Below, one piece after another: positions 16,500 through 24,100 of a DNA stretch of 64,000 nucleotides. The stretch comes from Pseudomonas sp. LB-090624 (GTDB lineage Bacteria; Pseudomonadota; Gammaproteobacteria; Pseudomonadales; Pseudomonadaceae). Numbering within the stretch: the stretch's first letter is position 1; every line of letters starts with the position of its first letter. The notes beneath the pieces were generated by a model. That model was given only the letters and a program-made list of their open reading frames with translations, did not search any database and was not told where the DNA came from. The DNA lies in contig NZ_QJRL01000006.1 of the NCBI RefSeq assembly GCF_003205205.1, positions 62,001 to 126,000 of the forward strand, read 5' to 3'. The translations under genes and the position numbers were made by a program.

Positions 16500-17018
16500 T
16501 CACCCTTCAGGTTGTTTCACGGCAGCTGTGCTGCTGGCAGCAGGCCCAGCGCCCCAGTTGCCCTGTACCAACAGCATGCCGCACAGGATCAGCACAACGC
16601 CCGCCAGCCTGGCCAGGCTGAGCGGCTTGCCGCCCAGCCCCATTACCCCGAAGTGGTCGGCGAGCACTGCCGTGATGATCTGCCCCGCCACTACCAGCAC
16701 CAGAAACCCGGCTGCACCCAACTTATGGGTAAGCGCCGCCGCGGCGGCCACGTACATCGCCCCCAGCACACCACCGATCCATAGCCACCAGGGCCCCTGC
16801 AGTGCCTTGCCCATGTCCGGCGCCGGTACTCTCAGGACCAGTAACGCGGCAATCACCACCAGCGAACTGACCGTCAACGATGCGAACGCCCCCCATAACC
16901 AGTGCCCCAGCGTCCGGCCCACGGCAGCGTTGGCCGCAGCCTGAAATGGCAGCACCGCGCCGGCAAGCAGCGCCATGGCCACCGGTAGAACCAGTACAAG
17001 CATTGTCTTACTGAACAT
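16500..17018 (-). CDS. DMT-superfamily membrane protein (YdcZ/DUF606-like)
   Basis: A 172-residue protein with five hydrophobic segments, matching the half-size YdcZ type of drug/metabolite transporter. FQAAANAAVGRTLGHWLWGAFASLTVS is the characteristic first loop, and GGVLGAMYVAAAAALTHKLGAAGFLVLVVAGQI the conserved middle. Half-size members of this family are thought to act as dimers. AGGTGGGAAG precedes the ATG at 17018. It ends nose-to-nose with the LysR gene with no base between the stop codons. The substrate is unknown, and the C-terminal 20 residues are an Ala/Ser-rich cytoplasmic tail. Confidence 0.78.
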   Translation of the reverse strand: MFSKTMLVLVLPVAMALLAGAVLPFQAAANAAVGRTLGHWLWGAFASLTVSSLVVIAALLVLRVPAPDMGKALQGPWWLWIGGVLGAMYVAAAAALTHKLGAAGFLVLVVAGQIITAVLADHFGVMGLGGKPLSLARLAGVVLILCGMLLVQGNWGAGPAASSTAAVKQPEG

Positions 17019-17164
17019 GGCTAACGGCTTCCCACCTGTCGATGCCGTTCATGATCGCCAATCAGCGTTGCTGATGGAAATCAAAACCCTGCACCCAGGG
17101 CATTCGCAACATGCATGATTGAGCAGCTTCACAGGTGGCCAGCTGCTCGCTTGCCCTTCAACCC

Positions 17165-17746
17165 TCAGCGCGAGGTTTCGATGCGCAGCACTTCGGTATA
17201 GATCGCGTCCACTGTCTGCCCTACCTTGAGATTCTTCATGCGCGCCTGCAGGTCAGGGTTCTCGACCTTGACTACCTGCAGCTTGCCTTCCGGGGGCAGC
17301 AGGCTTACCTCATGCTTGTCGAGGTCGATCTTCTTGATCTGCGAGGTCACCCTGACCTGGCGGAATGCCTCGCCGCCAGGGTTGGGGTTTGCCGCTGTAG
17401 CACGAATGGTTCCGGACTCTTCAGTTGCCTTGGGTGCCCCGCCCACCTCGGTGTTCAGCACGTACGCCACCGCGCGCGTCACGTAGATGTCGACTTGGTC
17501 ACCTACCTTGAGGTTGGGCAGCGCCTTGGCCTTTTCGGTCAGCTGGAACGTTACATCCTGCTTGTCATTCGGGCCCTTCACCGTGACCTGGCGGTTGGCC
17601 AGGTCAATCGCGGTGACTTGGGTGGTGACATGGCTTTCCAGCGCCTCGCTACCGATGGGGACATCGGCAGCCTGCACTGCGAAGCTGGCAACAGAGGCCA
17701 GGGTGGCAAGGGCTACAGCACGAGCGAGAGTGCGAATCGGGTTCAT
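17165..17746 (-). CDS. Exported protein with two tandem small beta domains, unknown function
   Basis: A 193-residue protein with a signal peptide (MNPIRTLARAVALATLASVASFAVQAA). The mature part holds two related units. The first has VTTQVTAIDLANRQVTVKG followed by LPNLKVGDQVDIYVTRAVAYVL. The second has VTSQIKKIDLDKHEVSLLPP followed by MKNLKVGQTVDAIYTEVLRIE. Each unit has the shape of an OB-like barrel: a strand pair, a variable loop, and a hydrophobic LKVGxxVD turn. I know of no assigned function; periplasmic metal- or ligand-binding is possible. It follows two hairpins behind the sorbosone-dehydrogenase-like operon and is probably transcribed on its own. Confidence 0.7.
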   Translation of the reverse strand: MNPIRTLARAVALATLASVASFAVQAADVPIGSEALESHVTTQVTAIDLANRQVTVKGPNDKQDVTFQLTEKAKALPNLKVGDQVDIYVTRAVAYVLNTEVGGAPKATEESGTIRATAANPNPGGEAFRQVRVTSQIKKIDLDKHEVSLLPPEGKLQVVKVENPDLQARMKNLKVGQTVDAIYTEVLRIETSR

Positions 17747-17775
17747 AGGCCTGCATCCGTGTAATCAAGTCCAAG

Positions 17776-17798
17776 GGCGCGTGAAACGTTCACGCGCC
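17776..17798. promoter_or_regulatory. Perfect 10-bp dyad upstream of the tandem-domain exported protein
   Basis: GGCGCGTGAA and TTCACGCGCC are separated by ACG, 30 bases before the start codon at 17746. It could be an operator or a 5'-leader hairpin. The symmetry is exact. Confidence 0.5.
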
Positions 17799-17808
17799 AA
17801 CAAGCATA

Positions 17809-17838
17809 GCCATCCCCGGCAAGGTTGCCGGGGATGGC
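17809..17838 (-). terminator. Strong hairpin after the sorbosone-dehydrogenase-like operon
   Basis: GCCATCCCCGGC pairs with GCCGGGGATGGC around AAGGTT, a 12-bp stem five bases past the stop at 17844. A T-run is absent, but the position and strength fit a transcript end. Confidence 0.6.
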
Positions 17839-17843
17839 CTGGC

Positions 17844-19136
17844 TCAGCGGTTACGCGTGACTCGCCACAGGGTGTTGGCCAAATCATCGGCAATGATCAA
17901 CGCCCCACGCGGGTCCACCGTCACCCCCACCGGCCGGCCACGGGTCTTACCGTCCTCACCGCGAAAGCCTGTCGCAAAATCGATCGGGTCACCCGCCGGC
18001 TTGCCATTGCTGAATGGCACGAACACCACCTTGTAGCCCACCGGGTTGGGCCGGTTCCAGCTGCCGTGCTCACCCACGAACACACCGTCGGCAAAGCGCT
18101 CGCCCATGGCCGGGATGGAGAAGTCGACACCCAATGCCGCCACGTGCGAACCCAGGCTATAGTCCGGCTTGATCGCTGCCGCTACCTTGTCCGGATTCTG
18201 CGGCCGCACCCGCTCGTCCACATGCTGCCCCCAGTAGCTATAGGGCCAACCATAGAAACCACCTTCGCGTACCGAAGTCAGGTAATCAGGCACCAGATCG
18301 GGGCCCAATTCATCCCGCTCGTTGACCACCGTCCACAACTGCCCGGTCTGCGGCTGGATGGTCAATGCCGTCGGGTTGCGCAGGCCAGTGGCGTAAGGGC
18401 GGTGCGCGCCGGTTTCGGCATCCACCTGCCAAACCATGGCGCGGTCGATCTCCACTTCCAGGCCACGCTCGGTGATGTTGCTGTTCGAGCCGATACCCAC
18501 GTACAGATAGCGACCATCCGGGCTGACTGTCAGCGCCTTGGTCCAGTGGTGGTTGATCTCGGCCGGCAGGTCGGTGACCTTGGTTGGCGGGCCGTCGGCC
18601 TGCGTCTGGCCTGCCTGGTAATCAAAGCGCACCAGCGCGTCCTGGTTGGCGACATACAGCTTGCCATTGGCGTAGGCCAAGCCGTACGGTGCGTTGAGGT
18701 TCTGCGCGAATACCGTCTGCATCTCGTAGCTGCCATCACCATCGGCATCGCGCAGCAGCGTCAGGCGGTTACCGCCCTTGACCTGGGTATTGCCCTTGGC
18801 CTTGATCTGGCTGGCGATCACATCCTTGGGCTTGAGCTTGGCCGCGCTACCGCCCCGGCCTTCGGCCACCAGGATGTCGCCATTGGGCAACACCAGGCTC
18901 TGCCGCGGGATTTTCAGGTCGGTGGCGATGGCCGTTACGCTAAAGCCCTCAGGCACGGTCGGTTTCTGGTCACCCCAGGAAACCGGCTGAGCAATCTTCA
19001 TGCTCGGCAGCAAGCCACGTTGCGGCTCCGGTAACTTCGGGTCGGGGCCATGTGCCTGGGTCGGCTCGCCGTCGCCACCACAGGCAGTCAGCAATACCGC
19101 CACGCCCAACAGACCAAGTGCGTGAACTGGCTTCAT
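17844..19136 (-). CDS. Lipoprotein of the sorbosone dehydrogenase / PQQ-dependent sugar dehydrogenase (GSDH) fold
   Basis: A 430-residue predicted outer- or inner-membrane lipoprotein with a beta-propeller. The ATG at 19136 overlaps the stop of the preceding gene (ATGA) and begins MKPVHALGLLGVAVLLTACGG, a signal with lipobox LTAC; an upstream in-frame start at 19175 would spoil it. Blade-like repeats include LVLPNGDILVAEGRGG, APYGLAYANGKLYVAN, LTVSPDGRYLYVGIGSNSN, GLRNPTALTIQPQTGQLWTVVNERDELG and VFVGEHGSWNR. These match L-sorbosone and soluble glucose dehydrogenase-like proteins that oxidise sugars with PQQ. Whether it binds PQQ and what it oxidises are not shown. It is coupled to a DUF2231 membrane protein gene that could anchor or accept electrons. 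Confidence 0.8.
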   Translation of the reverse strand: MKPVHALGLLGVAVLLTACGGDGEPTQAHGPDPKLPEPQRGLLPSMKIAQPVSWGDQKPTVPEGFSVTAIATDLKIPRQSLVLPNGDILVAEGRGGSAAKLKPKDVIASQIKAKGNTQVKGGNRLTLLRDADGDGSYEMQTVFAQNLNAPYGLAYANGKLYVANQDALVRFDYQAGQTQADGPPTKVTDLPAEINHHWTKALTVSPDGRYLYVGIGSNSNITERGLEVEIDRAMVWQVDAETGAHRPYATGLRNPTALTIQPQTGQLWTVVNERDELGPDLVPDYLTSVREGGFYGWPYSYWGQHVDERVRPQNPDKVAAAIKPDYSLGSHVAALGVDFSIPAMGERFADGVFVGEHGSWNRPNPVGYKVVFVPFSNGKPAGDPIDFATGFRGEDGKTRGRPVGVTVDPRGALIIADDLANTLWRVTRNR

Positions 19137-19561
19137 GCCACACCTCCCGAACGCAGGTTGCTCAAACCGGTCCACGCGGCCACCACCGCGAGCACGGTCA
19201 CGATCACCGACAACACCAACCCGGCAGGCATCACCGCCCAGGCGTCCTTGGCATGTTCAAACGCATTGATCAGCCCAAGCACCCAGGTCACCAGCAGCAA
19301 CACGAAGTACAGCGTAGGGCGCCCGCCCTTGGGCTGGGCACGGATCAGGTTGGCCAGCGCGAACAACAGTGCCAGCCCACAGAACACCAGGCCACCGGCA
19401 ATCAGCCAGGCGGCGAAGTTACTCCACTGGATCTGGTAGCTGTTGTAGTAGGCGACATCGCTCAGCAGCGCGCCCAGGAACAACGGCACACTGCCTGCCA
19501 ACAGCAGGGCGTGCAGCGGGCTGGGCGTACAGCGGTAGAGGGTTTGGTCAGATACGGTCAC
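19133..19561 (-). CDS. DUF2231 membrane protein
   Basis: A 142-residue membrane protein with four predicted helices. SPLHALLLAGSVPLFLGALLSDVAYY is the typical start of DUF2231 proteins. The start codon is GTG, placed correctly behind GGGAGGCACC. The last codon overlaps the ATG of the sugar-dehydrogenase-like lipoprotein, so the two proteins are made in coupled fashion. DUF2231 proteins are often beside periplasmic oxidoreductases or cytochromes, and this partner probably works with the lipoprotein at the membrane; that link is inference. Confidence 0.78.
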   Translation of the reverse strand: MTVSDQTLYRCTPSPLHALLLAGSVPLFLGALLSDVAYYNSYQIQWSNFAAWLIAGGLVFCGLALLFALANLIRAQPKGGRPTLYFVLLLVTWVLGLINAFEHAKDAWAVMPAGLVLSVIVTVLAVVAAWTGLSNLRSGGVA

Positions 19562-19810
19562 GGTGCCTCCCTTTCATTCAGTGACCCAGGGCTGATGGGC
19601 TTGTGCCATCAGGCGAGCGCAACGTGCGCTTAGCAAGGGAGCCCCTTGACGACGCGATAGTTCACCGCTTCGCTCGAATGGAATAGGGTGGAGGGGCAGG
19701 TTCACCCGTAAAGGTCGCAACACGGTGCATGGCACCGGCGTTGCCCTTGACCGCGAGTGAACACACGCCTACAGACGACAGCGCCCCTGCTGACACCGAG
19801 GAGACAACGC

Positions 19811-20101
19811 ATGAGCAGCAAACCGATTGGCCCGTGCCCACCCTGGGTGCTGACCACCCTGCTCGCCCTCAGCCTGGTGCTCACGGCTGGATGCTCCAGC
19901 AAAGCCCGCTATGCCACACCTGCGGTGGGCTCCAACTGCTTCGCCAAAGCCGTGCCCACGACCGGTGAAGGGGGTCTGGCCTGGGGCAATACCCTGAGCA
20001 TTGCCCGGCAGAAATCAATGAACAATTGCATACGCTATGCCAGCCGCTCGGGGGGCGCGCCGAGGACTTGCCAGGTGGTGATGGCCAAGTGCAAGAACTG
20101 A
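19811..20101 (+). CDS. Small lipoprotein of unknown function
   Basis: A 96-residue lipoprotein. GAGGAGACAACGC precedes the ATG at 19811, and the signal peptide ends in the lipobox LTAGC. The mature peptide of about 70 residues has four further cysteines (SNCFAK, NNCIRY, RTCQVV, AKCKN), enough for two disulfides. The SIARQKSMNNCIRYASRSGG segment resembles the DUF4189-like small exported proteins only loosely. It stands alone between the DUF2231 gene (divergent) and a methyltransferase gene (convergent). Confidence 0.65.
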   Translation: MSSKPIGPCPPWVLTTLLALSLVLTAGCSSKARYATPAVGSNCFAKAVPTTGEGGLAWGNTLSIARQKSMNNCIRYASRSGGAPRTCQVVMAKCKN

Positions 20102-20116
20102 ACAGCCGGCCAACTG

Positions 20117-20929
20117 CTACCTCCGGGTGAGCACCACCTCAAGGTATTCACTGGGTACCACCAACGACGAGGGGCCGGCGATGTTGCGCTCATCCAGCAA
20201 CTGGGTCAGGTCCCTCTCCAACTCCCTGGCCGCCTCCTGCTCCAGCGAAGCGAACGCTTTGTGCACCGGCCCATACCAGGTACGGAACACCTCGATGAAA
20301 TGCGCTGGCGAGCGGTAACGGAAGTTGAACTGCTGCCGGCTGACCTGCACATCACCCAGCGCCCCTTCGAACAGCACCCGCAACTGCTCCTCATCGCCCC
20401 AGCGTGACGGCGGCAGTGCGCCGGCTGGCGGCGGGACGTGGCGCCCGAGAACCTTGAACATCTGCCCGACAAAGCCTTGTGGGGTCCAGTTGGCCAAGCC
20501 GATGCGCCCACCAGGCCGACATACCCGCGCCAACTCACGGGCGGCCTGCGCCTGGTCTGGGGCGAACATCACGCCGAAAGTGGAAAGCACCGCATCGAAG
20601 GCACCCTCGGCAAACGGAAGCGCTTCGGCATCGGCAACCTGGAACAGTACATTCAGGTGTTCGGCCTGGGCCCGCTCCTCACCACGCTTGAGCAATTCGG
20701 GCACATAGTCGGTGGAGGTGACGCGGCAACCGCGACGGGCAGCCGCCAGGGTGGCATTGCCATTACCGGCGGCAACATCCAGCACCTGCTCGTCCCAGCG
20801 CAGGTCACAGGCTTCGGCCAAGCGTTCGCCGACCAGTTGCAGGGTGGTGCCGATCACCGCGTAATCGCCGCTGGCCCAGGCGGTTTGCTGGCGGGCTTTG
20901 AGGGCATTGGTATCCAAAGGGGTGCTCAT
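20117..20929 (-). CDS. Class I SAM-dependent methyltransferase
   Basis: A 270-residue methyltransferase with a Methyltransf_11/25-type fold. Motif I is VLDVAAGNGNATLAAARRG, the acidic residue at the end of strand 2 lies in TSTDYVPELL, motif II region is ALPFAEGAFDAVLSTFGVMFAPD, and post-II is ELARVCRPGGRIGLANWTP. The last 100 residues should form the substrate cap. Similar enzymes methylate small molecules such as ubiquinone intermediates or sarcosine-like compounds, but no partner gene identifies a substrate. It is convergent with the small lipoprotein gene, 15 bases apart, and no terminator fits there. Confidence 0.82.
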   Translation of the reverse strand: MSTPLDTNALKARQQTAWASGDYAVIGTTLQLVGERLAEACDLRWDEQVLDVAAGNGNATLAAARRGCRVTSTDYVPELLKRGEERAQAEHLNVLFQVADAEALPFAEGAFDAVLSTFGVMFAPDQAQAARELARVCRPGGRIGLANWTPQGFVGQMFKVLGRHVPPPAGALPPSRWGDEEQLRVLFEGALGDVQVSRQQFNFRYRSPAHFIEVFRTWYGPVHKAFASLEQEAARELERDLTQLLDERNIAGPSSLVVPSEYLEVVLTRR

Positions 20930-21174
20930 GGTCTGCGCCTTCTAGTCGTGCGCGGCCGAGGTCCTTCTGGCGGTGTACGCGCCGTGGATCGAGGAGTGGG
21001 GGCAAAAACAGTACGCGCTTGGCAGGCGAAGCAGCAAGACCAAATGGGGATAAAGGCAAGATTCAAGCGATATATGAAGGCGGCTGCCCGTATCGCCGGC
21101 AGGCCAGCGCCCGCAGAATTGCAACAGGGCTGAGGCCTGCGCGACACCTGTGGGTGCTGGCTTGCTGGGGACGA

Positions 21175-21191
21175 GGCCGGTAACACCGGCC
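21175..21191 (-). terminator. Hairpin after the OsmC-YcaO gene
   Basis: GGCCGGT pairs with ACCGGCC around AAC, 23 bases past the stop codon at 21214. It lacks a T-run and lies in a non-coding stretch (20930-21213) that also holds the leader of the methyltransferase gene. Confidence 0.4.
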
Positions 21192-21213
21192 CCTACCGAG
21201 CGAACAGCGGTCG

Positions 21214-23400
21214 TCAGGCGAGCTTGGCCCGGGCGGCATGCAGTTTCTTGTAGCTCTCGATCAGGCGCAGGTGGCGATCGAGGCCTTCGAGTTTCATGCT
21301 GGTCGGGGTCAGGCCATGGAAACGCACGCTGCCATCCACCGAGCCCAGCACCGCGTCCATGCGCGCATTGCCGAACATGCGGCGGAAGTTGGCTTCGTAA
21401 TCTTCCAGCGCCAGTTCGTCATCCAGCTGCACTTCCAGCACCACGTTCAACGCCTGGTAGAACAGGCCGCGCTCGACGGTGTTGTCGTTGAACTGCAGGA
21501 ACGCTTCGACCAGTTCCTTGGCATCTTCAAAGCGCTGGACTGCCAGGCAGATCAGCAGCTTCAGTTCAAGAATGGTCAACTGGCCCCATACCGTGTTCTC
21601 GTCGAACTCCACGCCAATCAACGTGGTGATGGTGGTGTAATCGTCCACATCGCAGTTGTCCAGACGCTTGAGCAACAGTTTCAGCGAGCGGTTGTCGAGG
21701 CTGTGCAGGTTGAGGATGTCGGCGCGGAACGACAAGGCGCGGTTGGTGTTGTCCCAGATCAGGTCCTCGACCGGGTAGATTTCCGAGTAGCCCGGTACCA
21801 GGATGCGGCAAGCGGTGGCGCCAAGGTTGTCGTACACCGCCATGTACACTTCCTTGCCCAGGTCTTCGAGGATGCCGAACAGGGTCGCGGCCTCCTGCTG
21901 GTTGGAATCCTCACCGTGCCCGGAGAAGTCCCACTCGACGAATTCGAAATCCGCCTTGGCGCTGAAGAAGCGCCACGACACCACGCCGCTCGAGTCGATA
22001 AAGTGCTCGACGAAGTTGTTCGGCTCGGTCAATGCGTGGCTTTCGAACGTGGGTTGCGGCAGGTCGTTCAGGCCTTCGAAGCTGCGGCCCTGCAGCAGTT
22101 CGGTGAGGCTGCGCTCCAACGCCACTTCCAGGCTCGGGTGGGCACCGAACGAGGCGAACACGCCGCCGGTACGCGGGTTCATCAGGGTCACGCACATCAC
22201 CGGGAATTCACCACCCAGCGAGGCGTCCTTGACCAGTACCGGGAAACCCTGCTCTTCCAGGCCCTGGATGCCGGCGACGATCGCCGGGTACTTGGCCAGG
22301 ACTTCGTGTGGCACATCCGGCAGGCACAGCTCACCTTCGAGGATTTCGCGTTTCACCGCACGCTCGAAAATTTCCGACAGGCACTGCACCTGTGCCTCGG
22401 CCAGGGTGTTGCCGGCGCTCATGCCGTTGCTCAGGAACAGGTTCTCGATCAGGTTGGACGGGAAGTACACCACCTGCTGGTCGGACTGGCGCACGAACGG
22501 CAGCGAGCAAATACCGCGCGCGGTGTTGCCCGAGTTGGTGTCGTACAGGTGCGAACCACGCAACTCGCCGTCCGGGTTGTAGATCTCCAGGCAGTGCTCG
22601 TCGAGGATCTCGGCCGGCAGCGCGTCGCGCGGGCCCGGTTTGAACCACTGCTCGTTCGGGTAATGCACGAACGGCGCGTTGGCCAGGTCCTCGCCCCAGA
22701 ACTGATCGTTGTAGAAGAAATTGCAGTTGAGGCGCTCGATGAACTCACCCAGCGCCGAGGCCAGCGCGGCTTCCTTGGTGGCGCCCTTGCCGTTGGTGAA
22801 GCACATCGGCGACTGCGCGTCACGCACGTGCAGCGACCACACGTTAGGCACGATGTTGCGCCACGAGGCGATCTCGATCTTCATCCCCAGCCCGGCGAGG
22901 ATGCCCGACATGTTGGCGATGGTCTGCTCCAGCGGCAGGTCCTTGCCGGGGATGTAGGTGCTGGTGTCCGACACCGGCATCAGCAGGCCCTGGGCATCGG
23001 CGTCGAGGTTGTCGACCACTTCGATGACGAACTCGGGGCCGGTCTGCACCACTTTCTTGACAGTACAGCGGTCGATGGAACGCAGGATGCCCTGGCGGTC
23101 TTTATCGGAAATGTCCTCGGGCAGTTCGACCTGGATCTTGAAGATCTGGTTGTAGCGGTTTTCCGGGTCGACGATGTTGTTCTGCGAGAGGCGGATGTTT
23201 TCCGTAGGGATATCGCGGGTCTGGCAGTACAGCTTGACGAAGTAAGCCGCGCACAAGGCCGAAGACGCCAGGAAATAGTCGAATGGGCCTGGGGCCGAAC
23301 CATCGCCTTTGTAGCGGATGGGTTGGTCGGCGATCACCGTGAAGTCGTCGAATTTAGCTTCGAGACGGAGATTGTCGAGAAAGTTGACCTTGATTTCCAT
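21214..23400 (-). CDS. OsmC-YcaO fusion protein
   Basis: A 728-residue cytoplasmic protein with two recognisable parts. Residues 1 to about 150 are an OsmC-like domain: DDFTVIADQPIRYKGDGSAPGPFDYFLASSALCAAYFVKLYC, with the conserved cysteine after ASSAL and a second cysteine in RSIDRCTVKKV. From about 165 to 540 a YcaO domain follows, with FTNGKGATKEAALASALGEFIERL, a nucleotide-binding stretch, and FASFGAHPSLEVALERSLTELLQGR. The last 180 residues resemble the helical tail of E. coli YcaO. YcaO proteins use ATP to activate amide backbones or support RimO-dependent methylthiolation of ribosomal protein S12. The fused peroxidase-like OsmC domain is a known but unexplained combination in pseudomonads. 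It is divergent from the Mo-hydroxylase operon. Confidence 0.85.
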   Translation of the reverse strand: MEIKVNFLDNLRLEAKFDDFTVIADQPIRYKGDGSAPGPFDYFLASSALCAAYFVKLYCQTRDIPTENIRLSQNNIVDPENRYNQIFKIQVELPEDISDKDRQGILRSIDRCTVKKVVQTGPEFVIEVVDNLDADAQGLLMPVSDTSTYIPGKDLPLEQTIANMSGILAGLGMKIEIASWRNIVPNVWSLHVRDAQSPMCFTNGKGATKEAALASALGEFIERLNCNFFYNDQFWGEDLANAPFVHYPNEQWFKPGPRDALPAEILDEHCLEIYNPDGELRGSHLYDTNSGNTARGICSLPFVRQSDQQVVYFPSNLIENLFLSNGMSAGNTLAEAQVQCLSEIFERAVKREILEGELCLPDVPHEVLAKYPAIVAGIQGLEEQGFPVLVKDASLGGEFPVMCVTLMNPRTGGVFASFGAHPSLEVALERSLTELLQGRSFEGLNDLPQPTFESHALTEPNNFVEHFIDSSGVVSWRFFSAKADFEFVEWDFSGHGEDSNQQEAATLFGILEDLGKEVYMAVYDNLGATACRILVPGYSEIYPVEDLIWDNTNRALSFRADILNLHSLDNRSLKLLLKRLDNCDVDDYTTITTLIGVEFDENTVWGQLTILELKLLICLAVQRFEDAKELVEAFLQFNDNTVERGLFYQALNVVLEVQLDDELALEDYEANFRRMFGNARMDAVLGSVDGSVRFHGLTPTSMKLEGLDRHLRLIESYKKLHAARAKLA

Positions 23401-23570
23401 GCGGGATTACCGTGATTTAAGCGTGCAAAACGAAATTGCCGGCATTATCCGGGTTTTCACAGCGGAAGTCCTGTTTGACTGCCACGCTTGCGCATTCCAC
23501 CGGATTGCTTGCCCGATCCTCTGAACCTGCATCCGCGACCAGACCAGCAGTCATTCCCCTGTGCTAGCGT

Positions 23571-23584
23571 TTCCCGATTGGGAA
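23571..23584. promoter_or_regulatory. Dyad upstream of the Mo-hydroxylase operon
   Basis: TTCCC-GATT-GGGAA is a perfect 5-bp dyad 60 bases before the 2Fe-2S subunit gene, and a further ATTCCCC half-like site follows at 23591. The size suits a LysR-type T-N11-A box. The regulator is not identified. Confidence 0.4.
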
Positions 23585-23644
23585 CAACGTATTCCCCACT
23601 CGAAAATTACACAGCGACAACAACCGATGACTGGCAGGTGAACC

Positions 23645-24100
23645 ATGGAACTACGCATCAACCAGAAGACCTACCAGGTCGAGGCAGACGCCGACACGCC
23701 CCTGCTGTGGGTGATTCGCGATGATCTGGGGCTGACCGGTACCAAGTATGGCTGCGGCCTGGCCCAGTGCGGCGCCTGTTCGGTACTGGTCGACGGCAAC
23801 GTGGTACGCGCCTGCGTCACCCCGGTGGCCGGCGTGGTCGGCCGCGAGGTCACCACCATCGAGGCAATCGAGGCCGATGCCGTCGGCAAACGGGTGGTCG
23901 CGGCCTGGGTCGAGCACCAGGTGGCGCAGTGCGGCTACTGCCAGTCCGGCCAGGTGATGGCGGCCACGGCGCTGCTCAAGCACACGCCCAAGCCGAGTGA
24001 TGCACAGATCGACGCCGCCATGGTCAACCTGTGCCGCTGCGGTACCTACAACGCCATCCATGCCGCCGTGCATGACCTGGCCCAAGGGGAGGAGGCCTGA
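23645..24100 (+). CDS. 2Fe-2S subunit of a molybdenum hydroxylase (isoquinoline 1-oxidoreductase alpha-like)
   Basis: A 151-residue protein with two [2Fe-2S] clusters. The plant-type ferredoxin motif is [23 protein letters not shown] (C-x4-C-x2-C-x11-C). The second cluster site is [11 protein letters not shown] and [10 protein letters not shown] in a helical domain. This matches small subunits of xanthine dehydrogenase-type enzymes that lack a FAD subunit, such as isoquinoline 1-oxidoreductase. It passes electrons from the Mo centre of its partner. The stop codon overlaps the next start (TGATG), so the two subunits are made together. The substrate is probably an N-heterocycle or aldehyde; the sequence does not tell which. 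Confidence 0.9.
   Translation: MELRINQKTYQVEADADTPLLWVIRDDLGLTGTKYGCGLAQCGACSVLVDGNVVRACVTPVAGVVGREVTTIEAIEADAVGKRVVAAWVEHQVAQCGYCQSGQVMAATALLKHTPKPSDAQIDAAMVNLCRCGTYNAIHAAVHDLAQGEEA

Noticed and set aside
21238..23415. A 725-codon plus-strand frame opposite the OsmC-YcaO gene
   Set aside because: It mirrors the OsmC-YcaO gene almost exactly and has no recognisable motif; it is a shadow of the real gene.
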